Source: Candidatus Pseudobacter hemicellulosilyticus (GTDB lineage: Bacteria; Bacteroidota; Bacteroidia; Chitinophagales; Chitinophagaceae). From it: DNA of 64,000 bases. The stretch is taken from positions 4,340,001 to 4,404,000 of the forward strand of contig CP119311.1 of NCBI GenBank assembly GCA_029202545.1. Direction: 5' to 3'. This document shows positions 46,138 to 55,188 of this stretch, piece by piece. Every line of letters starts with the position of its first letter. Position 1 is the first letter of the stretch. The notes beneath the pieces were generated by a model that ran no database searches, was not told where the DNA came from, and saw only the letters and a list, made by a program, of their open reading frames with translations. A program made the position numbers and the translations under genes.

Positions 46138-46740
46138 ATGAAAGCGCTGATCATTATCCCCATGCTGGCCCTGATGGCTGCCATGCCCGGACACCGCGAG
46201 CAGACTTTCAAATGGGTTGTCCAACAAGGATGCAATCTTAAAGTGGCAGGTAAAACAAATATCAACAAGTTCAACTGCGAAGTACGCGAATACAGTAAGC
46301 CCGATACAATCAGTTTCTATCATTCAGAACCCAATTCCTCAGCTGTTCCACTTTCAGGCGAACTATCGATCCCGGTTGCCAGCTTCGATTGTTTTAACAG
46401 CATGATGACCAGCGACCTCAGGAAATCCCTGAAGTCAAAACAATTCCCGCATCTTAAAATCCGCTTCCTGTCTTTTAAAAGACTACCCAGCCTGAAAGCT
46501 GCCGAAGAAACTATCAGCGGCATTGTTCAGATCGATATGGCCGGCGCTTCCAAAAAATATGAAGTGGCCTACCGCATCGGACGGGATGATAAACAGATCA
46601 TTCACCTGGTAGGCGCCCAGCAGATCCGTTTCTCGGATTTTAACCTGGAAGCCCCCAAAAAACTGGGCGGCATGGTCAAAGCAGACGACGAACTGAACGT
46701 AGAATTCTATATTAACTTCAAGACTGTATTTTGCAATTAG
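46138..46740 (+). CDS. YceI-like periplasmic protein, divergent
   Basis: 200 residues; a short hydrophobic N-terminus (MKALIIIPMLALMAAMPGHREQ) serves as signal peptide. The body keeps the YceI pattern: VAGKTNINKFNCEVREY near 35, LSIPVASFDCFNSMMTSDLRKSLKSKQFPHLKIRFLSF near 75-112, GIVQIDMAGASKKYEV near 128, and IRFSDFNLEAPKKLGGMVKADDELNVEFYINF at the end. It is clearly paralogous in fold to the YceI at 44067 but far diverged and uses less biased codons. A hairpin separates it from the porin gene. Confidence 0.85.
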   Translation: MKALIIIPMLALMAAMPGHREQTFKWVVQQGCNLKVAGKTNINKFNCEVREYSKPDTISFYHSEPNSSAVPLSGELSIPVASFDCFNSMMTSDLRKSLKSKQFPHLKIRFLSFKRLPSLKAAEETISGIVQIDMAGASKKYEVAYRIGRDDKQIIHLVGAQQIRFSDFNLEAPKKLGGMVKADDELNVEFYINFKTVFCN

Positions 46741-46844
46741 ACGTTCATCAACCCCCTTTCTCTAAGCCCTGATTGCAGAACGGTCTCATTCCCTTCTCAT
46801 CCGCCTAACACCGGGTGAATATCTCAAAGGCTCTAATTGGTTGG

Positions 46845-46876
46845 TCCCGGCATTTTAATGCCGGGATCTATTTTTA
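46845..46876 (+). terminator. Terminator after the second YceI gene
   Basis: TCCCGGCATT (46845-46854) and AATGCCGGGA (46857-46866) pair perfectly around a very short loop and are followed by TCTATTTTTATA. It lies about 105 bp after the YceI stop. Nothing else is visible in 46741-46844. Confidence 0.75.
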
Positions 46877-46937
46877 TACCTGTAAGAGTTAATAATATCA
46901 TAACTGGTAGTGCGCACTTCCCCGTAAAAGGTCCCCC

Positions 46938-46945
46938 TACTTTTG
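46938..46945 (+). promoter_or_regulatory. Candidate promoter -7 box of the ECF sigma gene
   Basis: TACTTTTG matches TAnnTTTG exactly and lies 18 bases before the sigma ATG; no clear -33 element is seen. Confidence 0.4.
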
Positions 46946-46963
46946 TGCTAACCCCACGACTTT

Positions 46964-47485
46964 ATGGATCTTGTACCGTTTATCAAGGCAGGTAGCGAAA
47001 CTCATTTTAACCAGGCCTACCTGGATCATCATGAGTCGCTTTATTTCTTCATCACAGGACTGACCCGCAACGGGTTCCTGGCTGAAGAAGTAGTACAGCA
47101 GACCTTTATCCGCTGCTGGACCCGCCGACAGCAGCTGTCTGATGAGCATTCCCTGCCGGAACAGCTTTTCCGCATGGCCCGCACCATCCTCATTGATGAG
47201 CTGCGCAAAGAGAATACCCGTCAGAAACACCTGTACCTGGCCGGCCAGCCAGAGGATGGTTTGACCAGTGAGCCTTCCTTACCGGAAGGGCTTCTCCGGA
47301 AAGACCTGGAACAGGCCCTCTCCAGCCTGCCCGCTTCCCGCAGGCGCATCTTCCGCATGAGCCGCCTCCAGGGCTATTCACACAAAGAGATCGCCGGCAT
47401 CCTTTCCCTCAGTCCCAAAACTGTAGAGAACCAGATCGGCAAAACACTCCGCCAGCTCCGGCAGTTCCTTTCCTTCTTCTGTTAA
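46964..47485 (+). CDS. ECF-type RNA polymerase sigma factor (SusCD-linked)
   Basis: 173-residue ECF sigma factor. Region 2 is at about 18-85 (FNQAYLDHHESLYFFITGLTRN, AEEVVQQTFIRCWTRR); region 4 at about 115-170 (LEQALSSLPASRRRIFRMSRLQGYSHKEIAGILSLSPKTVENQIGKTLRQLR). There is no region 3. It is followed by FecR after 51 bp and then SusC/SusD, the standard arrangement in which FecR holds the sigma factor until the receptor senses substrate. Likely target: its own SusC/SusD operon. Confidence 0.94.
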   Translation: MDLVPFIKAGSETHFNQAYLDHHESLYFFITGLTRNGFLAEEVVQQTFIRCWTRRQQLSDEHSLPEQLFRMARTILIDELRKENTRQKHLYLAGQPEDGLTSEPSLPEGLLRKDLEQALSSLPASRRRIFRMSRLQGYSHKEIAGILSLSPKTVENQIGKTLRQLRQFLSFFC

Positions 47486-47536
47486 GGAATTATTACCAGG
47501 GAGGGATTCACTGCCCCGCATACGTAATCCCTGTAT

Positions 47537-48607
47537 ATGAACAGCAGCAGTCAGGATATCCTCCGTTTATTGCGCAACCAGTGTACGCCCGAAGAGGCTT
47601 CGGCCATACTCGACCAGCTGGAAAATGATCCTTCTGTTTTTGAGCAGTTCACGGAGGCGGAATGGAAAGCCTTTCAACTGGATGTCCGCCTGCACCCTGT
47701 TATCACCAACCGGATGCTGAGTACTATCCGGCAGCAACTGCAACCTGCCATTACTCCCGCAGTAGCAGAAGCACCTGTGCGTCGCTTCCGCTGGTCCAGG
47801 ATGGCTGTGGCGGCAGCTGTAACCATAGCCGTTGCAGGCACGGCTTTATTCTTCCTGCTGGATAAAACCGGACAGGATCCGGTGCTGGCCGTCCAATCTG
47901 AAACCATCGCTCAGCCGGTTGCAGCATCTCTGATGACAGCCGTCAATAACAGCAATAAGGTTCGTCCCATAACATTACCGGACGGCTCCCGCGTGGAGTT
48001 AGCGCCCAACAGTGAGCTGCGCTATTCCCCGCGCCTGGACACCGCCCGCCGCGATGTATTCCTCAAAGGGAAGGCTCTGTTCACCGTAGCGCCCAATACC
48101 CGCCAGCCTTTTACCGTATTTGCCGGGCCTGTAGCCACTACCGCACTGGGCACCGTGTTCCGTGTTACCGACCAGGCCGCTGATCAGCATATCCTGGTAC
48201 AGCTGCTCTCCGGTAAAGTAGTGGTGCGGGATACCAGTAGCAAAACCTCGTCCGCACCGGTATTCCTGCTGCCGGGTGAAGCGCTCGATTGCCATTACGC
48301 CAAAGCCATCCAGCTGGTGAAACAGCCTGCCCGGAAAGCTGCAGTGGTAGCGGCCGCACCAGCTGTCAGCCAGCAGGGCCCCATACTGAGCTTTACAGAA
48401 ACAGCCTTGCCGCAGGTCTTTGACCAACTGGTGAAACGATACGGCGTCCGGATCAGTTATCCTGTTAATAAGCTGGCCCATATCAGCTTCTCCGGCCAGT
48501 TTGATTCCCGGACTACCACAGTAGGGGAGATGCTGACCGCCATTGCTGCCCTCAACGATCTTACCCTGGAACACAGGGAGGACGCCTGGTTCATAAACCT
48601 TCCTTAA
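47537..48607 (+). CDS. FecR-family anti-sigma factor
   Basis: Inner-membrane anti-sigma of 356 residues. Cytoplasmic N-terminal sigma-binding part (1-85, with TPEEASAILDQLENDP), membrane helix at about 88-108, periplasmic FecR domain (ITLPDGSRVELAPNSELRYSPRLD..., 143-245) and a C-terminal secretin/TonB short-domain-like DUF4974 region (ILSFTETALPQVFDQLVKRYGVRISY..., 285-356). It pairs with the sigma gene just upstream. Normally the C-terminal domain meets an STN domain on the receptor; the SusC encoded next lacks STN. Confidence 0.93.
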   Translation: MNSSSQDILRLLRNQCTPEEASAILDQLENDPSVFEQFTEAEWKAFQLDVRLHPVITNRMLSTIRQQLQPAITPAVAEAPVRRFRWSRMAVAAAVTIAVAGTALFFLLDKTGQDPVLAVQSETIAQPVAASLMTAVNNSNKVRPITLPDGSRVELAPNSELRYSPRLDTARRDVFLKGKALFTVAPNTRQPFTVFAGPVATTALGTVFRVTDQAADQHILVQLLSGKVVVRDTSSKTSSAPVFLLPGEALDCHYAKAIQLVKQPARKAAVVAAAPAVSQQGPILSFTETALPQVFDQLVKRYGVRISYPVNKLAHISFSGQFDSRTTTVGEMLTAIAALNDLTLEHREDAWFINLP

Positions 48608-48710
48608 ATCAGGATCAAATAAAACTCATTGACAGTATGCCCTACCGGCATAGCGGGGATCTATTGCTTAAAAAAACATTATGCGCTCTGTAAACAAACA
48701 GCAAACAACC

Positions 48711-51700
48711 ATGAAAAAGTTATTCTTAGTGGCCACGCTGCTCTGCGGGCTGATCAGCACGGCGCTGGCCCAGCGATCGCCTTCTGTAAAAGGAATGGTG
48801 GCCAACGACAACGGACAGCCCCTGGAGGGCGTAACTGTACGGGCCCTCAACAAAAGCACGCAGCAGGAAAAAATGACCGTCTCTGATTCTCTTGGCAAAT
48901 TCAGTTTTATCAGCCTGCCGGATGGTGGCTATACTTTTTTCTTTTCTTCCGTCAATTACCAGGAACAGCAGCTCAGCAATTACCAGGTTAAAGAAGGGAA
49001 GACCGTTTCCCTCCTGGTGAAGATGAGTACTGCCTACAATAAGATGAACGAAGTAGTGGTAGTGGCCTATGGCACCCAGAAAAGAAAGGAAGTGACCGGC
49101 GCTATATCTTCTGTAGGTCGCGGCGAGCTGAAGGACCAGCCCGTCAGCTCTTTTACTGAAGCTATTGCCGGCCAGATCCCCGGTGTGCAGGTGCAGCTCA
49201 ATACCGGTGAGCCGGGCGCTGCCCTCAATGTCCGCGTTCGCGGCGCCGGTTCTGTAACGGCCAATAATAACCCGCTCTATGTACTGGACGGTTTTCCTTT
49301 AGCGGCTGAGAACCTGAGCAACCTCAATACCAGTGATATTGTGTCCATCGAGGTGCTGAAAGATGCTTCCGCTACCGCCATCTACGGTTCCCGCGGCTCC
49401 AACGGGGTAGTGATGATCACCACCAGGCGTGGCGCCAACGCCATGCCCCGCGTGAATTTCACCATGAACCAGGGCATCCAGCAGGTGACTAAAAAAGTGG
49501 ATGTGCTCAGTCCCGAAGAATATGTTGACTTTGCCCTGGACGCCACCAATTATTCCTGGGTGCAGAAAGGTGGGAAGGCTGATGATCCCAATTCTGTGCG
49601 GCAGCCCCTCTACCAGATAGCCCCTTATTTTTTATCGCCGGATCAGTGGACCTATACCAACTGGCAGGACCAGATCTTCCGCTCAGCGCCTATGGCCGAT
49701 TATAACCTCAACGTCAGCGGCGGCAATGACAACCTCCGCTATATGCTGGCCGGTGGTTATTTTGACCAGAAAGGCATTATCCACAATACCCACTACCAGC
49801 GCTATTCCGCCCGGGTGAACCTGGATGGCAAAATATCCCCGCGTGTGAAATGGGCTTTTACCATGAACCCTAATTACAGCGTGAGCGATAAAGCCCTGTC
49901 CAGCGGCCGCTGGTCTACCGGCGCCGTGGGCAGCGCCCTGGCCCTGCCAGGTTTCTTTCCTGTGCAGAATGCTGATGGTACCTATCCCAGCTTTGCCGGT
50001 TTTGGTTATAATACCTCCAATGGCGGTAACCCTGTGCAGTTGCTTAACCAGACCGATGGGACAGATAATACGCTTCGCCTGATCACCAATGGTAACGTGC
50101 AGGTCAGCCTGCTGAAGAACCTGGTGTATAAGATCAATGCGGGGATCGATTATAACAATTTCAAAAGTTCTTTTTACAAAAGCACCGCCCTGCCCAGCAT
50201 CAGCGACCTGCAGCCGGGTGGTTCCTACAGCGCCAGCGATAATATGAACTGGCTGGTGGAAAATACCCTGGAGTACAACTGGGAAAAGGGTGAGCATCGC
50301 GTGAATGTACTGGGCGGCCAATCGGCCCAGAAGAACTTCCTCAAGGAAGCCTATATAGAGGGCAACAGTTATCCCAACGACCTGGTAAAGACCCTCAACG
50401 CCAGCCAGATCACCAGCGCCGGCACCCGTGAGGAAGAATGGGCCCTCACCAGTTATTTTGCCCGGATCAACTATGCTTTCCGCGATAAATACTATGTATC
50501 CGCCGCAATCCGTACCGATGGCTCTTCCCGCTTTGGCGCCAGCAAAAAATGGGGCCGCTTTCCTTCCATATCCGCCGGCTGGCGTATCTCGGATGAGGTC
50601 TTTATGAAGAATATCCATGCCGTGAATGAGCTGAAGCTGCGTGTCAGCCATGGACTCACCGGCAACAATTTTATTCCCAACTACGGCGCCATCGGTCTGC
50701 TGCGCAATAGCAACTATGTATTTGGCGCCGGCAACGGCAGCCTGGTCAGCAGCCTCAATCCCAGCACCACAGGCAATCCTAACCTGAGCTGGGAGAACGC
50801 CACCCAGACCAACCTGGGCCTGGACCTGGGTCTCTTTGCCAACAGGGTCTACCTCTCCGTGGATTATTACAATAAGATCAACGCCAACCTGCTGCTGGAT
50901 GTGCCGGTGCCCAGTATCATGGGCGTGACCACCAGTCTGCAGAATATTGGCGAGGTGAAGAACTACGGGATGGAATTTGCCCTGACCACCCGCAACCTGG
51001 TAGGTGATTTTTCCTGGACCACCACGGCCAACCTCAGCTTTAACCGCAATAAGGTGATGAAGCTGGGACCCAATGGTGATCCCATTCTCCAGACCAGTGC
51101 CGCCGGCTCTTCCGCCACGCATATCACCATGATCGGTAAACCTATCGGCAGCTTTTACGGGTTCATTTTTGAAGGGGTATACAATACGGTGGAAGAGATC
51201 AACAGTCGCGCCCACCTCAGCACCGACAAACCCGGTGATCCCATTATCCGCGATGTACTGGCGGATGGAAAGATCACCATGGACGACCGAACCATTATTG
51301 GCAACCCTTACCCGGACTATACTTTCGGGCTCGACAACCATTTCAAATATAAAAGCTTTGACCTGCGCGTACTGGTCTATGGCGTCCAGGGCAACGAGAT
51401 ACTTAACCTCTCCAAGTATTTCACCGGCTCTATGACCGGCCGTCTCAACGCATTGGGGGAGGCCCGCGACCGCTGGCGCTCGCCCGAAGAACCGGGCAAT
51501 GGCAAGCTGTTCCGCGCCAGCCTGGATATTGCCGGCTATCGCCGTATGCCCTCCACCTATTATGTGGAAGATGCATCCTTTGTCCGCCTGAAAAATATCA
51601 CCCTCGGTTATACAGTACCGGCAGGCCTTCTGCGCAGTATCCATGTGGCCGATGCCCGGATCTTTTTATCCGTGCAGAACCTGCATACCTGGACCAATTA

Positions 51701-51821
51701 CCAGATGTACAACCCGGAAGCTACCATGAACCAGTACAATTCCCAGCTTACGCCCGGGGTAGACCAGGATATCTTCCCCCTCTCCAAAACATTTACCGCA
51801 GGCATCAACTTAACTTTTTAA
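48711..51821 (+). CDS. SusC-type TonB-dependent receptor (sigma/FecR-linked, no STN)
   Basis: Outer-membrane importer of 1036 residues; the ATG at 48711 (MKKLFLVATLL) gives a proper signal peptide ending ALAQ, so the in-frame ATG at 48681 was rejected. A carboxypeptidase-regulatory-like domain starts straight after (SVKGMVANDNGQPLEGVTVRAL). The plug has NEVVVVAYGTQKRKEVTGAISSV and IEVLKDASATAIYGSRGSNGVVMITTRRG, and the barrel ends FTAGINLTF. There is no STN domain between signal peptide and beta-sandwich, which is unusual behind a sigma/FecR pair. It is followed 10 bp later by SusD. Cargo unknown; no glycoside hydrolase is attached. Confidence 0.95.
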   Translation: MKKLFLVATLLCGLISTALAQRSPSVKGMVANDNGQPLEGVTVRALNKSTQQEKMTVSDSLGKFSFISLPDGGYTFFFSSVNYQEQQLSNYQVKEGKTVSLLVKMSTAYNKMNEVVVVAYGTQKRKEVTGAISSVGRGELKDQPVSSFTEAIAGQIPGVQVQLNTGEPGAALNVRVRGAGSVTANNNPLYVLDGFPLAAENLSNLNTSDIVSIEVLKDASATAIYGSRGSNGVVMITTRRGANAMPRVNFTMNQGIQQVTKKVDVLSPEEYVDFALDATNYSWVQKGGKADDPNSVRQPLYQIAPYFLSPDQWTYTNWQDQIFRSAPMADYNLNVSGGNDNLRYMLAGGYFDQKGIIHNTHYQRYSARVNLDGKISPRVKWAFTMNPNYSVSDKALSSGRWSTGAVGSALALPGFFPVQNADGTYPSFAGFGYNTSNGGNPVQLLNQTDGTDNTLRLITNGNVQVSLLKNLVYKINAGIDYNNFKSSFYKSTALPSISDLQPGGSYSASDNMNWLVENTLEYNWEKGEHRVNVLGGQSAQKNFLKEAYIEGNSYPNDLVKTLNASQITSAGTREEEWALTSYFARINYAFRDKYYVSAAIRTDGSSRFGASKKWGRFPSISAGWRISDEVFMKNIHAVNELKLRVSHGLTGNNFIPNYGAIGLLRNSNYVFGAGNGSLVSSLNPSTTGNPNLSWENATQTNLGLDLGLFANRVYLSVDYYNKINANLLLDVPVPSIMGVTTSLQNIGEVKNYGMEFALTTRNLVGDFSWTTTANLSFNRNKVMKLGPNGDPILQTSAAGSSATHITMIGKPIGSFYGFIFEGVYNTVEEINSRAHLSTDKPGDPIIRDVLADGKITMDDRTIIGNPYPDYTFGLDNHFKYKSFDLRVLVYGVQGNEILNLSKYFTGSMTGRLNALGEARDRWRSPEEPGNGKLFRASLDIAGYRRMPSTYYVEDASFVRLKNITLGYTVPAGLLRSIHVADARIFLSVQNLHTWTNYQMYNPEATMNQYNSQLTPGVDQDIFPLSKTFTAGINLTF

Positions 51822-51831
51822 CTGATCCAGT

Positions 51832-53301
51832 ATGAAACAGTTTTTTACCATCGTACTAACAGCAGGATTACTCGGCCTGGGCTCCTGCTCCAAAGATTTC
51901 CTGGAACTGGCGCCTATCTCCAATGCCAATGCCGGTAATTTTTACCAATCGGAACAGGATTTTGAACTGGCCATCAATGGCGCGTATAAATCGCTGACAC
52001 TGGAAGGAGTGTACCACGACTTTTTCCAGTTAGTAGGCGATCTCCGCTCAGATAACACAGAAATGGGCACCACCGCCGGTTCCCGCACCACTTTCCAGGA
52101 GATGCATGAGTTCCGCGACCAGAGCACCAGCAATATTGTATCCGGCATCTGGAATGATCACTACAATGGCATTGCCCAGTGCAACCGCATCCTGGATAAA
52201 ATACAGGGTGTGGAATTCACAGCCGCCAAAAAGAGCCGTATCACCGGTGAAGCCTATTTTCTCCGCGCCCTCCTGTACTTCAACCTGGTCAGGGCCTTTG
52301 GCGATATGCCGCTGATCCGCGAGGACCTGACGGATATTGGTAAAGCCTATGCTGCCGGCAGAACGCCTGTGGGGGAAGTATACAATGCCATCATTGAAGA
52401 CCTGCGGCAGGCCGCAGGTCTGCTGTCACCTTCCTATACCGGCGCCAATATCGGCAGGGCCACTGCCGGTGCGGCCAACAGCCTGCTGGGCAAAGTATAC
52501 CTGACCATTCACCGGTCGTCCGATGCCGTGCCTGTACTGCGTGAAGTGATCAACAGCAAACAGTATAACCTGCTCGCCAGCTTTGATGATCTCTGGAAAC
52601 CGGCCAATGGCAACAATAAGGAGTCTGTATTTGAAGTACAGTTCCTGCAGGCCGCAGGCGCCAGTACCGGCAGTTTCTTTTCTATCCGGTATACGCCCTA
52701 TCTCTCCAATTTCCTGGGCATCTCCACCACCGGCGGGGGCTATAATATTCCTACGGCTGACCTCCTGAATGCCTACAGCGCTGCCGATAAAAGAAAGAAC
52801 AGCTCTGTAGCAGCAGGATATACCAATGCCGGTGGCAGTTATGTATCCGGGCTGGAAGGCCGTCATACCCGCAAATTCCTGGGCACGCCCAATGTGGAAA
52901 GCGGCGCCAATGATAACTGGCCGGTACTCCGTTATGCAGATGTACTGCTGCTCTATGCCGAAGCGCTCAATGAAGCCGGCTGGGTAGCGGATGGCGATGC
53001 CTTCTTTTACCTGAATGAAGTACGCGGCCGCGCAGGATTGGATAGCTACAGCAGTACGGCTACGGACCCAACGCTGCGCATCAGCTCCCAGGAGGATTTC
53101 CGCCTGGCCATAGAAAAAGAACGTAGGCTGGAGCTGGCCTGTGAAGGCCATCGCTGGTTCGACCTGGTACGTACTGGTCGCGCAAAGACAGTACTGGCAG
53201 AAAAAGGAATGAACATACTGGATCACCAGCTGCTGCTGCCCATCCCGCAGCAACAGATAGATATCAACCCTGAAAAGATCATCCAGAACAAAGACTATTA
53301 G
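51832..53301 (+). CDS. SusD/RagB-family lipoprotein (sigma/FecR-linked)
   Basis: Surface substrate-binding lipoprotein of 489 residues; lipobox LGSC (Cys19), then SKDFLELAPISNANAGNFYQ. SusD marks: EAYFLRALLYFNLVRAFGDMPLI near 142, GKVYLTIHRSSDAVPVL near 218, YADVLLLYAEALNEAG near 367, LAIEKERRLELACEGHRWFDLVRTGRA near 425, and a terminal PIPQQQIDINPEKIIQNKDY. Partner of the SusC 10 bp upstream. A metallophosphoesterase follows after 109 bp. Confidence 0.94.
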   Translation: MKQFFTIVLTAGLLGLGSCSKDFLELAPISNANAGNFYQSEQDFELAINGAYKSLTLEGVYHDFFQLVGDLRSDNTEMGTTAGSRTTFQEMHEFRDQSTSNIVSGIWNDHYNGIAQCNRILDKIQGVEFTAAKKSRITGEAYFLRALLYFNLVRAFGDMPLIREDLTDIGKAYAAGRTPVGEVYNAIIEDLRQAAGLLSPSYTGANIGRATAGAANSLLGKVYLTIHRSSDAVPVLREVINSKQYNLLASFDDLWKPANGNNKESVFEVQFLQAAGASTGSFFSIRYTPYLSNFLGISTTGGGYNIPTADLLNAYSAADKRKNSSVAAGYTNAGGSYVSGLEGRHTRKFLGTPNVESGANDNWPVLRYADVLLLYAEALNEAGWVADGDAFFYLNEVRGRAGLDSYSSTATDPTLRISSQEDFRLAIEKERRLELACEGHRWFDLVRTGRAKTVLAEKGMNILDHQLLLPIPQQQIDINPEKIIQNKDY

Positions 53302-53410
53302 GCGTGGCAGTAGGACACAACGTGCCTGTACTAATACTGGTACAGGTAGCAGGTATGCCTTGCATTGAGTTGTGGCTTTGTCACTCAACTTTTTTAAATA
53401 AACCTGGAAT

Positions 53411-54343
53411 ATGAAACGTATTACCCAAATGCTGGCCCTGTTGCTGCTGCTTACCGGCAGCAGCCAGGGCCAGCAACAACCCATCAGTTTTATTGCCTGC
53501 GGCGATATGCCTTATAACAATCCCGCAGATATTATCCGGTTCCGGCGGCTGACGCAGCAGATCAATGCTTTTCAGCCTGCCTTCGCCATCCATGTAGGGG
53601 ATATCAAGAATGGCGCTACGCCCTGCACCACTACGTATATGGACAGTATCAAAAACCTGTTCATGCAGTTTGAGGGACCCCTCCTGTACACCCCGGGCGA
53701 TAATGAGTGGACCGACTGCGACCGGCCAGCCGCAGGCAGTTACAATCCTATGGAGCGACTGGCAGCCCTGCGTAAGCTGTTTTACAACGGTCATACCTCC
53801 CTGGGCAAAAAGCCGCTGCCCGTTATGAGCCAGCACCGGCTGCGGGGTTATGAAGATTTTGTGGAGAACCAATACTGGACCATGGAAGGGGTGAGCTTCG
53901 GCAGTTTCCATGCCGTAGGCACCAATAACCACCTGGTGGCCGATCCGGCGCGGGCGGGAGAATTCTTCCATCGGGACAGCGCCAACTGCGCCTGGATCAA
54001 TTATGTGTTTGACCAGGCTGTCAGCCAGCAGCACCGTGCGGTGGTCCTCTTCACCCAGGCCGATATCAATTTTGAGCCCAAACTGTATTCCGGCTTTTTC
54101 CACCTGGTCAATACCCTGCGCCGGCGCGTGCAGCAGTTCAATGGGCCGGTACTGCTGGTATATGGGGACAGCCACCGGTTCAAAGTAGAGAAACCCCTCA
54201 AAGACGCTGCCGGAAAGCTGCTCCTCAACTTTACCAGCTGTATGGTGTTTGGGGAAGAAGACGTACAGGGTGTGCGCATTGATATCTGGCCTGGCAAGGG
54301 CAATATCTTTTCTATCAGTGAATTTTTGGTAGAAGGGAACTGA
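53411..54343 (+). CDS. Exported metallophosphoesterase-like protein, non-canonical motifs
   Basis: 310 residues; signal peptide ends SSQGQ. It resembles calcineurin-like phosphoesterases in order of motifs, but several metal ligands deviate: FIACGDMPY (Asp32 without the usual DxH), HVGDIKNG instead of GDxxD, LYTPGDNEWTDC in place of GNHE, and LLVYGDSHRF near 250 in place of GHxH. Similar proteins with GDNE and GDSH motifs are annotated as metallophosphoesterases, but activity is not proven here. Position directly behind sigma/FecR/SusCD suggests the imported compound might carry a phosphoester. There is no SusCD-linked glycosidase. A possible hairpin terminator pair follows. Confidence 0.75.
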   Translation: MKRITQMLALLLLLTGSSQGQQQPISFIACGDMPYNNPADIIRFRRLTQQINAFQPAFAIHVGDIKNGATPCTTTYMDSIKNLFMQFEGPLLYTPGDNEWTDCDRPAAGSYNPMERLAALRKLFYNGHTSLGKKPLPVMSQHRLRGYEDFVENQYWTMEGVSFGSFHAVGTNNHLVADPARAGEFFHRDSANCAWINYVFDQAVSQQHRAVVLFTQADINFEPKLYSGFFHLVNTLRRRVQQFNGPVLLVYGDSHRFKVEKPLKDAAGKLLLNFTSCMVFGEEDVQGVRIDIWPGKGNIFSISEFLVEGN

Positions 54344-54381
54344 GCCGTAAGGAGGCAGCTGTTCATAGCAGGGGGTTACAG

Positions 54382-54426
54382 TCGCCCGCCTCCGGCGGGT
54401 GACGGTTATTCCATCGCCTCCGGCGA
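54382..54426. repeat. Two tandem GC-rich hairpins in an intergenic gap
   Basis: CCCGCC-TCC-GGCGGG at 54385-54399 (extendable to 54382-54402 with one wobble pair) is followed by TCGCC-TCC-GGCGA at 54414-54426. Both share the loop TCC. There is no T tract, so these are not classical terminators. They could be a small interspersed repeat unit or a weak 3' structure for the phosphoesterase. The rest of 54344-54568 shows nothing further. Confidence 0.4.
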
Positions 54427-54568
54427 CCGGCGTCTACTGGGCAGTGCGGGCTGGTTGGCCGGAGGCTGTTCAGCAGCAGGCAATTTAAGAACGGGGCTGG
54501 TTTCATTATTGCATAAATCTTTGTTCTTTTGTGCCCGGTATTTCATTAAAAGCTGCCAAATCCTTATT

Positions 54569-55036
54569 ATGGTTATTGATAAACTGATCAACGCTGCCAA
54601 CTATTATTGCCTGCATCCCCGGCTGCAACAGGCTTTTGCCTTCCTCATAAGCCGGGACCTCGAAGCCCTGGACGCCCTGGAAAAAGGGAAACATCCTATT
54701 GACGGTGATAACCTGTTTGCCATAGTCAATTTCTATGATACTGTTGATCCTGCCACTGAGCAGATGGAATCACATAAAAAATATATTGACCTCCAATTTA
54801 TAGTGACCGGTCAGGAACTGATAGGGCATGCCTTCCTGGAAGCACAGACGCCCAGCCAGGCCTATGATGCAGAAAAGGACTTCATGCTCTTTGCTGAAAC
54901 GCCGGATTTCTTTACCAAGCTGGAAGCCGGTAGTTTCGCCATCTTTTTCCCTACCGACCTGCATATGCCCAATCTCCGGGTTATCGGACCGGAGCCGGTG
55001 AAGAAGATCGTGATCAAGATCGCCGTGAGCGAATAG
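54569..55036 (+). CDS. YhcH/YjgK/YiaL-family protein (NanQ-like anomerase family)
   Basis: 155-residue cytoplasmic cupin-like protein of the DUF386/YhcH family. E. coli YhcH (NanQ) is a sialic-acid anomerase; relatives occur in many sugar loci. Visible marks: HPRLQQAFAFLISRDLEALDALEKGKHPIDGD (about 14-45), SHKKYIDLQFIVTGQELIGHA near 72-92 with candidate metal-binding His/Glu residues, and FAIFFPTDLHMPNL near 130 with a conserved His. I chose the ATG at 54569 (MVIDKLIN), because the 38 residues before it do not fit the family. No sialic-acid genes are nearby, so the sugar is unknown. Confidence 0.88.
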   Translation: MVIDKLINAANYYCLHPRLQQAFAFLISRDLEALDALEKGKHPIDGDNLFAIVNFYDTVDPATEQMESHKKYIDLQFIVTGQELIGHAFLEAQTPSQAYDAEKDFMLFAETPDFFTKLEAGSFAIFFPTDLHMPNLRVIGPEPVKKIVIKIAVSE

Positions 55037-55176
55037 CTTAGGTTCGTCCCAAATTGTTTTAAAAACTGCTGGCCGTTGTTGCCTGTTGGTTACAGTCCGC
55101 GCTGTTCCCAGAGGCTTTCCGGTCATTTGCCATTCCGGACCTGTTCCGGGTAGGCAGGGGCAGGAGGGAAAAGTTT

Positions 55177-55184
55177 TACCTTTG
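55177..55184 (+). promoter_or_regulatory. Candidate promoter -7 box abutting the helicase ATG
   Basis: TACCTTTG is an exact TAnnTTTG box ending four bases before the ATG at 55189. If used, transcription starts at or next to the ATG, implying a leaderless mRNA. No clear -33 box is seen. Confidence 0.45.
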
Positions 55185-55188
55185 CGCC

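Noticed and set aside
49683..51644. 653-codon minus-strand open frame opposite SusC
   Set aside because: Shadow frame caused by GC-rich codons; the plus strand encodes an intact SusC barrel.
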